A program made the translations under genes and the position numbers. Positions 1 to 11,052 of a stretch of 64,000 nucleotides of DNA are shown here, one piece after another. Positions within the stretch are counted from its first letter, which is position 1, and each line of letters starts with the position of its first letter. The notes beneath the pieces were generated by a model, which ran no database searches, had not been told where the DNA came from, and saw nothing but the letters and a program-made list of their open reading frames with translations. The stretch covers positions 434,001 to 498,000 of the forward strand of contig MSED01000006.1 of assembly GCA_002099365.1 (NCBI GenBank), read 5' to 3'. Source of the stretch: Phialophora verrucosa (lineage: Eukaryota > Ascomycota > Eurotiomycetes > Chaetothyriales > Herpotrichiellaceae).

Positions 1-2335
1 GTATGAATATCAGCGTCAGAGTCATGGGTTGGAATGCTTACCTTGTCTTTTTCAGGGTACTATTTAATTTCTCCCGCACTCCCCTCATTTGGTCATCCAT
101 CCCAACATCAAGATCGCTATCGCTATCGGAATTGATCTCGTCGAGTTCGGCTTGGGTCCTTTTGGCAGTCTCTTTAAGGTCGTTAACATCCTTTGCCATT
201 CTCTCGATTTGTATTTTGGTTTCTCCTTTCGAGTCTCGCACCGCCTCGTCAGCTCGAATCTCCTGGTCACAACGTCAGTAGAAACACAATTCGAATCGCA
301 TAATGGTCGTGTCGGCAGGAAGCGATCCCTTTCATCCAGACTTACTTCAGACTTTGTACAAACGATTCCAATCTTCGACAGCGAAGCTTTCCTTGCTAGC
401 TCGAACACTTCCTTGATGCCAGGGTCCGTCGCGGCTCGACCTATATTGCACACAGCAAATACCTCGTCACAATGAAGCAGGTATCTCTCTGTGATTTTCA
501 GTCGAGCCGAGTTGAGATCCCGAAGGCCTTTATTGTCAGTATGGCTAAGAAAAGCTCAAGCAAGGGACGGCACTTACCCGGAAGATCCACCAGGACGAGA
601 CCTCTGCTGAGGATATAGGTATCAAGATAGACTCTGTCACCATTAGATAATTCCGTGAGATGCACCTCTGCTCGTGCCACCGACCTTATCTTTCGAATGA
701 ACGGCCATTTAGAGGGCTCGCTAGCATCTGCTGGCTCAGAGGTCAATCCCATCAAGTGATCAGAGAATATATCTGCAGAAGCGAATTCAGTTCTGAGCAC
801 CATATTTGTGCCCTCCACTACAGGCAGACCTGTATCCATAGCCCACGTTAGCAGTGTCTGGAGCACATCCCCTTCCTGGTTGTTCAGAAGGAATTGCTCG
901 TTCTGCCTAAGGTGATTTCTGAATGCGGCATGAAATGTATCTCGAGCAACCTCTGCCTTTTTTTGTAGATCCGTGCGGTCATCTGCCATCATACTGGTGT
1001 CATCGTGTAGGTGATGGGTTCGGTATGAATGCAAAAGTTCAGTGAACTGCTTTCGGAGTTCCTCCTGGGTGAAGTATTCTACTTCCAGGGCAAAATTCAC
1101 GTTCTCATGATAGTGGTACTCCGTAACGACGCATGTGCATGCTCTCCCAGAGTTACTCTGTAATCGGCATTTGGGTTAGCAATATATGATGGAGTCTAGG
1201 AAAAGGTCATCCACTAACCGTGCGTGCAAGGCCCTTGCGATCTAACAACGAGTTCAGTAGACTGCTTTTGCCTGACAGCTGTGAGCGACATGATTTTCTC
1301 AAAAGAAACTCAATGCCACATACCAACTCCTGCGTCACCCACTAGGCCAACAGTACGAACGGAAGAGTTTTGATACTGACTCAATTCAATAGCCTGTAAG
1401 TAAAGTGCTCTGATTCTGGAATCTGGCTCATCATGCAACGACGAGCTTTCGAGAGCATAAACGAGATCTTGAACTAGGCCCTTGGATATCGCAAGCTGGA
1501 GCTGGACGTCGGGGTCGTAGAACCTTTGATGGGGAGGCTCTTCGTCAGTGACGGCGTGCGGCGTCCTGTCGGCGGGAGTGCGGGAGCGGCGGCGGGACGC
1601 AGATCCAGGACTGATCGCTGCATTGCCCGCCACCCTGTCTGGAGCTGGGGATTGTGGAGAGAGAAGGGTTCTGTGCGATGGTGGACTCGACTGCAAGCCA
1701 TCTGGCCCCAAGCCAATACTAGCCATGCTAGCAGTAAGCCCAAAGATTGGTGAGGTTGGAGCGGCGTGGCCGCCATTCTGAGTCATAGTAGGGGTCGTAG
1801 GAGAGTCATCGTGCCCGTTGCTAGGCGTGGGAGAGGTTCCCGGTCTGGTAAAAGACCGACGGGTAGCCGAATTTCGGGATAGTCCTAGTGCTGCAACGCG
1901 CTCATCGAGACCCGACACTTGCGAACCAACGACCGGAGTTCCAGACGCTGTCGTAGATGAAGTAGTGGAGACCGTATTTCCTCCGGAGGTCGGCGGAGTA
2001 ATGGAAAAGGAGGGGGACCGGGCCCGCAGTGACGAGTCGCCTTCAGTGGTGAGAGTCGCTTCGAGTCCAGGGTCCATCTCGATCGAAGGTAGAGGCTCAT
2101 CAGGGTCAACATCTTCGCCTGTAGGAACACTGGGAGAGTGTGAGTCGCTACTAGTTGAGGGTGTAGTCAATCGACCTGAGCTGTCCGGACTGTCCTCGCT
2201 TTGCATGGTGGAGGTTTGGATGGATCTAGTTCGGGTCGACGAGTCTGCATCAGCTGCGGACTGCACTACCTGTATCATGGGTTAGGTCTCTGATAAGGCA
2301 ATCGCGCCGATCGAACGTACTTCTCTTCTCGTCAT
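1..2335 (-). CDS. Fungal SLIP-GC-like large GTPase, 3' end missing at window edge
   Basis: Dynamin-superfamily-type P-loop GTPase resembling the nuclear GTPase SLIP-GC group; cellular role in fungi unknown. Exons I infer (minus strand): 2335-2321, 2269-1324, 1271-1219, 1157-578, 527-346, 262-42, with an intron running off the left edge; phases agree at every junction. The first ~310 residues are Ser/Thr/Pro-rich and probably disordered. The G domain follows: G1 GDAGVGKSS split across an intron, a G2-type Thr in ACTCVVTEY, a long ~170-residue insert, G3 DLPG, then a conserved CNIGRAATD block and G4-like CTKSE. A charged, probably coiled-coil segment (ETKIQIERMAKDVNDL) follows. The five-residue first exon (MTRRE) is tentative; a start at 2278 inside the next exon is the alternative. 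Family assignment rests on motif order, not on a search. Confidence 0.8.
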
Positions 2336-4558
2336 GGCTAGTGATTTCTTTCAAGGTGTGAGATACGAAAGAACAAATCAAAGGGTGGGAGATTGTGAAC
2401 GATGTTCTATATACTGATAGGGTCGGGAATAGCAGCGTGGTAAGGCAGACACAAGGTAGATACGACCAGGCAGGTGGAGGGGCAAGGCTGCAAGAGGGAC
2501 ATCCCAAGCGCAGCGCTAGCACTCATGGCCAGTGAGTGCTTTGAAAGCTGCAGGCTTGGTGACAATGATGGCGCGTTCCTACCCTCAGATGTTGGGGGCC
2601 ATGTTGCCAGTGCATCCTAGAATACGCGAGTGTGTAGGTCTGGCCTCGACCTTGTGCCTCTGCCCTTCCTTTCCGCAAGGATCCAGGCCGGTCAGTCGCA
2701 GCAAACTGGTCGTTCCTCAACTCAAGCATTAGAGGCTCCGCTTCTCACTTCCGTGAGACTGAACGCGTTTGAACGTGATGCTACTCTGAACACGTGGTGC
2801 AGGGGTTTTGTATGTCGTTGGAGGATGATGCTGCTGTATACCAGATCCGTTCCTCACAGAGTGTTTCGCTAGTAAGCGCCGTGGCGCAATCAAGCGGCGT
2901 CAGGGGAAGCGGGAATCGTGCCGCGCTCCCAGATGGTGGAGTCTACACCGTTTCAAGTTTCAGCCTTCTCCAGATATAGGGGGGTTGGAGCCGCGACAAT
3001 ATGCACTCGATGCCATGAAGCATGACAAAGTGTTTCAAATGCCGCCACCACTGCAACGTCGCTCGGGGTGAAGCCGGAGGACTTTAAGACAATCAACCCG
3101 ATTAGGTAAAGGGTCGAAAGGATGAAGGCACGGGTGGCGGTGCTATCACTAGCGGACCTACAGTCAAAAGTTGGTTGCGTGATGATCTGAGGATGTCATG
3201 GTGAAATCGTCCCTCATGGCTGCCTTTCCTGTCCTTGAGACGACAAACGGGTCCTTCAGTCAGGATATCTGTTATTTACTGAGCCAGTCGACATAGACGA
3301 ATCGAAATTGCCGGGCTCAGTCGATGATCTGCGCCGGTAGCAATGGACAGTAGAATCTGATCCAATCTTAGCTATCTGGTAGCTGTGTCATGGAGTGAGG
3401 GTGGCCGACCTTGTGAAAAGGGGGGAAGTAGGATGATGGTGAAGCTTGACCTAGACAAACTAATTTAGAGAAAGGGAACTTTTATGACCATTACGTCAAC
3501 TTGAATCGGGTGCTAAGTTATATGAAGCAGCGAGGCTCAGGGCCACGCTCAGGTCCAGAGATGAGATAGAAATGGAATGTCCTCGTGTCGAGATTCCGAT
3601 GTTGAATTCCCTGTTTCAACGCCTACTAATCATTAGTCTGGGCGCAGTCAACATGAATTGAACTCTCAGCTCTTTATAACGGGACTTGGAAGGGCTATGA
3701 AGGTTATCCATCTTGTCTGAAATCAATAAAGGGTGACGTCCTGGTCTAGCAGAATCACCACTTGAGAAACAATATAAAGATTCAGATGAAAACGGGCAGT
3801 TTCGTTGTGACGAGATTGGCACACTGCCTTGCAGTGCAGTTGAATAGTGAATCTCCGCGACGGGTGAGTGTTTTGCAAGACCCTCGCCCTGTGAGGTAGA
3901 AGTACCTCCCTTTGTCTTCTCGATTCCTTGACCAGGCCAGGTGGAGACTTTCTCTTCCGGGCAGCGTCCTCCAGGTTTTCGATCTTGTAGTTGATCGAAT
4001 TGTCGGCACGATGACCTCCGTTCCTATATCATTCCCTGTGCAGGCCCCAGAAGATTGCAAAGGACAGCCTCACAAGACCGCGCAGACCTCTCCAACGGTA
4101 TGAACACCGACATGTATTGGGCCGGCTTCTTCATACCGCTCTATGTGATTGTCGGCAACACTGTCGATATTGATCTACTGCAGGACAACGGCACAGGGAG
4201 GCGATGTGAAGCGTTCAACAACGCAAGTCCAAAGGATCTGAAAGTCCGTCAGGCATGCGGCTGGCCTTGACCTGGGACGCAATACTTCTTTCCAGGCCAG
4301 GTAGGGCTCAAGCATCTTCTTGACCAAGAATTGGATCGACTGCAGGGGGTATAATTGAGGTTGAAGATATGGCTGAGCTTGTTGCGGACAACGAACTCAT
4401 CGGCTACACTCAACTCTCGTATAGTATTCGTATCAAGTCCTTCTGTCGAAATCCCCTTCCTGGCCGTATCAATCAAGTTCAAGCTCGGCAGCAAGAACAA
4501 CCTTAGATTCCAGTACCGCGGGTGTGTGACGCCGCGCCACTGAGCCATGCCAACGCCA
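2336..4558. other. Intergenic, 2.2 kb, no gene seen
   Basis: Spacer between the 5' end of the GTPase gene and the 3' end of VPS54. Open frames here are all under 100 codons and overlap on both strands without recognisable motifs or consistent splice signals. The part next to 2336 should hold the GTPase promoter and 5' UTR. Confidence 0.6.
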
Positions 4559-7500
4559 CTATGCCTTGACCTCGTCCTTTTTCTCCCCGTCCTTGGCCTC
4601 TGCGGTACCATTCTGTTCGATGAGTTCTTTCTTCTCTTCTGCTGGTGTAATTGAGGTTGGTGCTTCGGTCGTTGGCTGCGGCGGCGGAGCAGGGCTCAAG
4701 ACTGTTTTCGCTTGGATAACCTTCACGATCTGCTCCCCGAGGTCTCCTGAGCCGTCGATCCTGCTGATTCGGGAATTGAAAAATTCTGCGTCTGCCAGTA
4801 ACCTGAAGTTTCTCATGTCAGCTTGCAACTCACCCCAGCCCTACCGCCGGCATATTCTTACCTTCCCTTTGCCGCCGCAGACTTTATCGTTACATCTCTG
4901 TACGCGGTCGTCCACTGCTCTCGATAGCTTGAAAAGACAGGTATCATGATTCCTGCGACAACCGGTTCGGGGAGATGCTTCGCCAGCACTTTCTGCAACG
5001 TGCCCGTCTCCTTCGTCAATGTCTCCATGTACGGCGATACAGGCACTGACATATTCTTGGCCGCCTCTTCCCAGTCGATGTTCTTCATCGCCTTCACATG
5101 CATCGAGGCTCGCCCAGACATAATATCCACAAGTTTCTCATGGATGCCATTTTGATGTTCTTGGAACAGTCGCTTGACCTTGTCAAACTCGGTCATGACT
5201 TGTGGAGCGGTTGACGAGGGCAGATGCCTTCGGAAGAACTCCCTCACATAGGGTATCAATGCGACGATGAAGCTCAAAGCCTGAGACGAGAGCGCCAAGT
5301 GCTTGGTAGTGATGTTCTTCAACCCTGCACTCCTGGTGGCGCCAGCACCCAAGATCAGCTGAGAGCTTCGAGAATTGAACAACTTCAGGCTTTCCAACAG
5401 TGAAGTCGCCACGTCGTGACTCATGCTGGGGATACCAGCTGCCAGATGTTGAAACATTTCCATTGACTGAAGCATGGCGATCGCTGATTCCGGAAGAATA
5501 TACTTCTGCTCATCGACCGTGGCACTTCGAACCTTTGCAGCGGTAGCATTGCCGTTTGTTGCAATTCCATTACTCGTCTCCGCGCCGTTACCAGGTTTCA
5601 GCCATATCATCACACTCTCAATCCACGCAAGAGCATCCATTGTACCGCCTTCGATCACTCGGTTGAGAATTACATTCTCATGCTCGCCAAAATCTCTGGC
5701 ATCCCACTTGTCAGCGTCCATGACTCTGACGACATTGTGTTTCTGGGAGTCAGCAAATCGTGCTACGAAATCTTTGATTTGTGCATCCAGAACAGTTTTC
5801 AGTCCTGTGCCACTTCGGCCAGATATTGCTTCGCATTCATCTGCGAAGAGCCTGTTGAGTGTGAAGTATTTCAAGAAGCCAGCTAATGGCAGTTCCGAGT
5901 TCTGCTGTGACCGGACTTTCACCACTTTGGTGATCTGCGCCTGAGCAAGATCGACACCCTCACCAAGTAAGCTCGAAAGATCCAGGACCTGCTGCATTTC
6001 TGCTTGTACAGAGCTGGTAGCCCTGGGGCGGCCGGGTTGCGGACTCATGACTTTGTCGATGCTTGCTGGATCTGGACTTCTAGGAGGGGACTTTAGCATG
6101 GACTCAGGCAAATTGCTCGTGATGTCGAGTAAAATCTTGACTTGGACACTCAGTCGGCGCAGGCTTTCGCTGATGTTTGTGTAGATCGTGGCTAGCATCT
6201 GATACCAGTCGTCTGCATCCAGTGCTCTGAGATTCCGTGCTAGGATAGAGGACTTCTCTTGTTGACTCATGTTCCTGCCACCTGTCGTCGACGCGGAGAC
6301 GGTTGACACAGTATCATCGTCATTGGAGCTAGGCAACTGCCTCCGGATCATGCTCTTCATTTCGCGCAAGACGATAGCTCTGAAGCTCGTAGCTGCAGGC
6401 GTGGTATACCTCGCTCTCGACAGTCCTTTCATCTCTGCTTCAAGTTCACCTCGCAATTCATTTCCAATGTTTATGTACCCAGGGAAAGAAGAAGGAGCTC
6501 TTCGCTGTCCCGGCCTCGTTCTCGTATATGCGACGCCCCACCGCTGTAGGGTCACGCCAGTCTCTGTTTGCTCGACATGCCGTCGAATATCGGTAAGGAG
6601 GCTAGTGTGGAAGCGAGCCTCGTACCCTCGCCCAGCCGTGTGGCGTAGCTGTCGTAAGTCATCGAAAGCTCCCTCCAATGCCCTGATTCGCCGCAGATCA
6701 CGTCGCTGATATCGAGCGGACTCTTCGACGTTGACTGTCCTGCTCTCCTTGCCGGCCATGAGCAGTTCAACCTCGTCTAGACCATCCAAGGCCTCCTCAA
6801 TCTCGCCCTTCTCAACGTTCGCTTCACATGTTTGCACTGATCGCACAATATCTTCCAGTTGCATGATTGCTTGGGCAAGTTGACGGACGTTGTCACGGCG
6901 TTGCTTCAGATTGACTACCTTGAGCCCGTCAATTGCCATTTCTTTGTCAAGCCTGGCCAGCTCTTTTCGCAGCTTCTGAATGCGATCGACAGAGTCCGCA
7001 GCCTCGTTGTGAAGTTCTCGTAGAGATCCCAAGGCCGAAAAGAAAGACTTGGATGCGGTTGAAATCGAGTTGATCAAGTGTACCTCGACTGTGTCCATGT
7101 ACCACGACAGCTTTTCTTGCAGGATCGCATTTGTAGCCAGTGACTTCCTCCCACTAGGTGTACCGTTGGGATCGCGAACAATTTCCGAGTTCTCAGAGAC
7201 AGTGTCGAATGTTCTCGGGTTCTCGAGGTGGAAATCTTCTTCAGTATAGACTGATGGTATCGTCGACAATGGCGTGACTGCTTGTCTTCGTTGGCCAGTG
7301 TGTCTTCTCTTGGGTTGGGGAGATTCTATCGGCGTTGATGCTGTCGAGCTCATCGACCCTGCCCGAGAATGACCGGGGCGTTGTAGCCGTTTGGCCAGGA
7401 TGGCTTCCCACTCTTCATTTCTGTTGTCCTTCTTGTCTCGGTGGAATAGTGATGCCTCCCCCTCGCCTTCATTTTTAGCCCTCTGGAAAGCTTCGTAGAG

Positions 7501-7899
7501 TGACCCGATCTGAGCGAGATACGGCTGAAAGGCTTTCGCTTCGATATGAGGGATGTTCGTCAGGGCTACCGGGGGGATCTCTCGAGGGCCGGGTGCCTTG
7601 TAGCCAGAGCTCGCTGGGACATTCGCGCGCAGCCCGGTGTGGACAATTGGGTGCTGCAGGAGGGTTGATATAGCATTCTGGCCGATCTCTGTTATTGCGT
7701 TCTCCTTCACAGATGCAGAATCAAGCGTGCCACCAATGCTCGTGACTGAGGTCGACGTCGAAATCCGTCGCAAGTCGTTCCGAGGACCGCCATACTGCCT
7801 CTGTGGCGTGGTCGGAAAGGGGTATTCGGTCGTAGGAGAAGTTGCTACCGGCGAGCCAAACGAACCCTGGGATGAGCCAGGCCGCATGGGAGACGCCAT
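4559..7899 (-). CDS. VPS54: Vacuolar protein sorting protein 54 (GARP complex)
   Basis: Subunit of the Golgi-associated retrograde protein complex, which tethers endosome-derived vesicles at the trans-Golgi network. Two exons (7899-4862 and 4802-4559) joined by a 59-bp intron give about 1,094 residues, normal for fungal Vps54. The order is a low-complexity N-terminus (1-70), a conserved block with IGQNAISTLLQHPIVHTGL (~70-170), a Ser/Pro-rich linker, the Vps54 N-terminal helical/coiled-coil region starting near LSWYMDTVEVHLINS (~270-390), and the C-terminal Vps54 domain (~640-1010). The last exon encodes a short acidic Lys/Glu-rich tail rich in Pro and Thr. No lesion seen. The start is the first ATG, giving MASPMRPGSS. 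Convergence or overlap with neighbours is not seen. Confidence 0.95.
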
Positions 7900-9275
7900 C
7901 TCATCTTACGCAGTCGCTCTTGCATGCCGATGCTTCGTCGGGGGTAACGCAGCCAGTTTCTAACTCCTATGCCGACCAGGGGAGCAGGTTGAGTTCATCG
8001 AATTGCAAGGAAATGCGGCATTCCAGGCAATCAGGCATCGTTACAAGCCAGTGGACGATGCCTCATTGACGTGTCGGAGGACCAGCATGTCTACTTTCCC
8101 CGAACGCAGAACCGACCCACTTTCGCTGACATAAGCCTTGACACTTTTCAGACACATTTCACTTCTGCCTCAAACTCGCCTTTCTCAGGGATGCTTGACC
8201 AAGTCCCTTTAGATCACCTTACTCGGGCACAATTCTGCCTTGCAATTCTTCGTAGCACGACTTATAACTCCTCACGCAATACAGATTACAGTGGGGTGTG
8301 TCGTCCTGGCACTACTCACGGCGCAACCTGAGGTGAGCAGCTTCGAAGAACACAGTGCCTCTCCTGCGACCATCGAGTCACGGCTGCTGCTCCTCTAACC
8401 TTCAATTACCTATCGCAAGCAGTAAAAGTGGCACTACGAGATCTTCTAACATCGTCTTGGAATTTGACTTGAAACTTCCTCCCAGAAATTATACAGTGTT
8501 GAAAACTCTCTCCGATTGAAATTACTTTCTGCTGTGCCATTGCAACAACTACCACGGAGTACTTGCTGTCGGATCTCCCAGGAATCACCGTGACTTACAG
8601 GGGTATCCGGTGCTATGCCATCAGTTAACAATCCTCATTTCTTTTGTCGGCTTGTTTCACTCAACGCCACGTATTTGGCAACTCCGCCATCCTGACAATC
8701 CAGGGACGGTCGCCCAATCTGAAGCTGTCTGGCTCTTATTCCTACCGCCTTTGTTGGCCAAGTCGTCTCCGCCTTCCCAGGATGCTCGGTACTTGGACCG
8801 GTGGAGAAGCTGGTCGATTGAGCTGAAGCCATTTAGATGTTTCGTCAATAGGGATGTCGTTCTGATACGGCACTCGACCAGGAAGATAAGGCACCAGGAA
8901 GGGAGAAGGTGAGGAGTAGGCCTGTAGCACTACCGTCTTCATTAACACCCAGGGTAACCAGGCTCTATAGAACGTCAAACAGGCATCAATCAGTAAATAA
9001 ATAAATAATAAGTAAAGCCAGTATAAGGCACATTGTCCACCAATACTTATCGTGGTACTTCTGGCGGGCAAATTCAGGCCACCCTCCGGGACAGATACAG
9101 TATTTTGCCGAATACAGGCAGGCAGGTAACCGAGATAAGATGCAGTAGAAATAGGGGCTCTGAGGCATCGTATTCTTGTCGAAGTTGCAATTCCAAGTTC
9201 AAAGAAACCTCCCGAGTCCCTCCACGTTAGTCCTTGATTGATTCCGTCCTCCAGCGATAGCGATAGCAAACAACA
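7900..9275. other. Divergent intergenic region VPS54 / methyltransferase
   Basis: About 1.4 kb between two divergently transcribed genes, so it should hold both promoters. It contains a short AT-rich run of TAAA-type repeats at about 8993-9012. No supported gene: the longest open frames (for example 8071-8331) have no motif and no splice context. Confidence 0.6.
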
Positions 9276-10259
9276 ATGGAGCAAGACCAGCCTCGCAGCG
9301 AGAAGCCAGGCCATCCGCATCCGCCCGCGCAAGCGATCCTGCACGAGTTGCGAACCGCCGAGAACAGCGCCGCCTACCTACTGCCCACGCTGCAGTCGAT
9401 GAATGCGTCCAACCCGCACGTGAAGCTCCTCGACGTCGGCGCCGGCTCCGGCACCATCTCGGTGAGTTTCGCCAAGCTCATCCCCGACGGCCACGTCACG
9501 GGCGTCGACATCAACGCCAACATCCTGCCGCGGGCACGGGCTGTCGCCGAAAAGGCCGGCGTTCAAAACGTCGACTTTCAGCACGGCAACGTCTACAAGC
9601 TCCCGTTTGCCGACGAGACGTTCGACGTCACCGTTTGTCATCAGGTGCTGGTCCACATCGGCTCGCCGTGGGACGCGCTGCGTGAAATGCTGCGCGTGAC
9701 GAAGCGAGACGGCGTCGTCGCCGCCCGCGAGGGCGACTACGAGACCGAGTGCGTGTGGCCTGAGATTCCCGGGCTGCGCAGGTTCCACACGCTCATGGCG
9801 GGCGCTATGGGCGTCGGCGGAGGCACTCCGACTGCCGGCCGACAGCTGCTTTCTTGGGCCCTCAAGGCTGGTGGCGGTCGTGTCGAGCGGAGCCAGATCA
9901 CGCTCAGCTACAGCACGAGTTCATACCGGACGCCGAACGAGACCAAGACCTGCTGTAAGTTTTCTCCTTCGTTCACTCATTCATTACTATCTATGATATT
10001 CCCATTTCCAACTCCGCTTCACGTGCCCTGCCTGCGATTGCGTAAATGGCATCTAATTAATGGCTGTGGGTGTGTGTTTTGTCTAGCGCGGGGGTTGTGT
10101 GATCAGCTCAGAGGGGGTTCGTTGCGCGAGAAAGCCCTCAAGTTCGGCCTGGGTACTGAGGGTGAGCTTGAAGAAATGGCCAAGGCGTGGGAGGAGTGGG
10201 CGACGAGAGATGATGCCAGCTTGGCCATGCTGCATGGAGAAATACTCGTCCACAAGTAG
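9276..10259 (+). CDS. SAM-dependent methyltransferase (UbiE/COQ5-like fold)
   Basis: Class I methyltransferase; substrate unknown. Motif I (glycine-rich SAM loop) is LDVGAGSGTIS at residues ~51-61, followed by the acidic ribose-binding loop VTGVDINANIL, motif II/III region FQHGNVYKLPFADETFDV, and post-motif VLVHIGSPWDALREMLRVTK. I place an intron at 9955-10086 (GTAAGT donor, TAG acceptor), giving 283 residues; it is 132 bp, a multiple of three, so read-through would also keep the frame but would insert an unconserved hydrophobic stretch. The C-terminus (GLGTEGELEEMAKAWEEW) is typical of fungal members of this group. Lies divergent from VPS54 and convergent with the broken NLR; no pathway context. 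Confidence 0.88.
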   Translation: MEQDQPRSEKPGHPHPPAQAILHELRTAENSAAYLLPTLQSMNASNPHVKLLDVGAGSGTISVSFAKLIPDGHVTGVDINANILPRARAVAEKAGVQNVDFQHGNVYKLPFADETFDVTVCHQVLVHIGSPWDALREMLRVTKRDGVVAAREGDYETECVWPEIPGLRRFHTLMAGAMGVGGGTPTAGRQLLSWALKAGGGRVERSQITLSYSTSSYRTPNETKTCCKFSPSFTHSLLSMIFPFPTPLHVPCLRLRKWHLINGCGCVFCLARGLCDQLRGGSLREKALKFGLGTEGELEEMAKAWEEWATRDDASLAMLHGEILVHK

Positions 10260-11052
10260 TTCCGAGACACCCAAGAGGGCGACGCCTCACCGCTGCTTCA
10301 ATGCACTGTACGGGGATGCCAAAGAAATACAAGATGACCGTAACCGAAAACGAGTTCGAGGATGGCGAAGGGCACGCGGAAGTCGTCTTCAAAGGAACGT
10401 TTTTCAGCGCACAGGGAACGATTGTTCTCACCATCCTGTAGTACTAGAGGGAAGGCTGGGGTTGGCCACATGCTAGCAAACGCGTGCTTGATAGATCTTC
10501 ATTAATACGAGGTGAGTTGACGAGTATGATACCGGAAGCCTGCATCAGATCCTTTGTAGGTTCCGTAGTCTCGCAGCAAAGTACTCAGATGTGCTCCTGA
10601 GCAATGGGTAAAAATGTATCAGAGCCTGTTTTCGACACTGTAACCGGATGACTCTCGATCTGAAGTCGATCCAAGACAGACTGGAAACTTTAAAGACAAA
10701 GTCAGTCGAAAATCTTCGGGCGGGCCCAGCCATCCATATTATCGCTTGCATAACGGCGTGCCGTCCGCTGTTGTCATCCTCGAAACGATCGGCGAGGATG
10801 CGCATAGAGTCAACCACTCCGACGTCCCATTCACTCATAAAATATTGCTGTACCGGTTCTAACCCTCCTCTTGTTGCAAATCGGCTCCTGGCGGAGCAAG
10901 AAGGTCACCCTTAGGCTTTAGGATGTCCTGTTTCAGGGAAAACTGGACGTGGTATACTGCGCTTGAAGACTTCCGTTGTCACACTGGATGATCTGGGCCC
11001 TGGAAACGGAGGGTGTGGTCTCACGGTGTGCCACCTAGCTTTTGGAGCCAGT
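10260..11052. other. Convergent intergenic region
   Basis: About 790 bp between the 3' ends of the methyltransferase and the NLR relic. No gene or repeat recognised; it should hold both 3' UTRs. Confidence 0.55.

Noticed and set aside
8071..8331. 86-codon plus frame upstream of the methyltransferase
   Set aside because: No homology pattern recognised and placed in the shared promoter region.
9955..10086. Reading the methyltransferase intron as coding
   Set aside because: The 44 extra codons keep frame but encode an unconserved hydrophobic stretch flanked by good splice signals.
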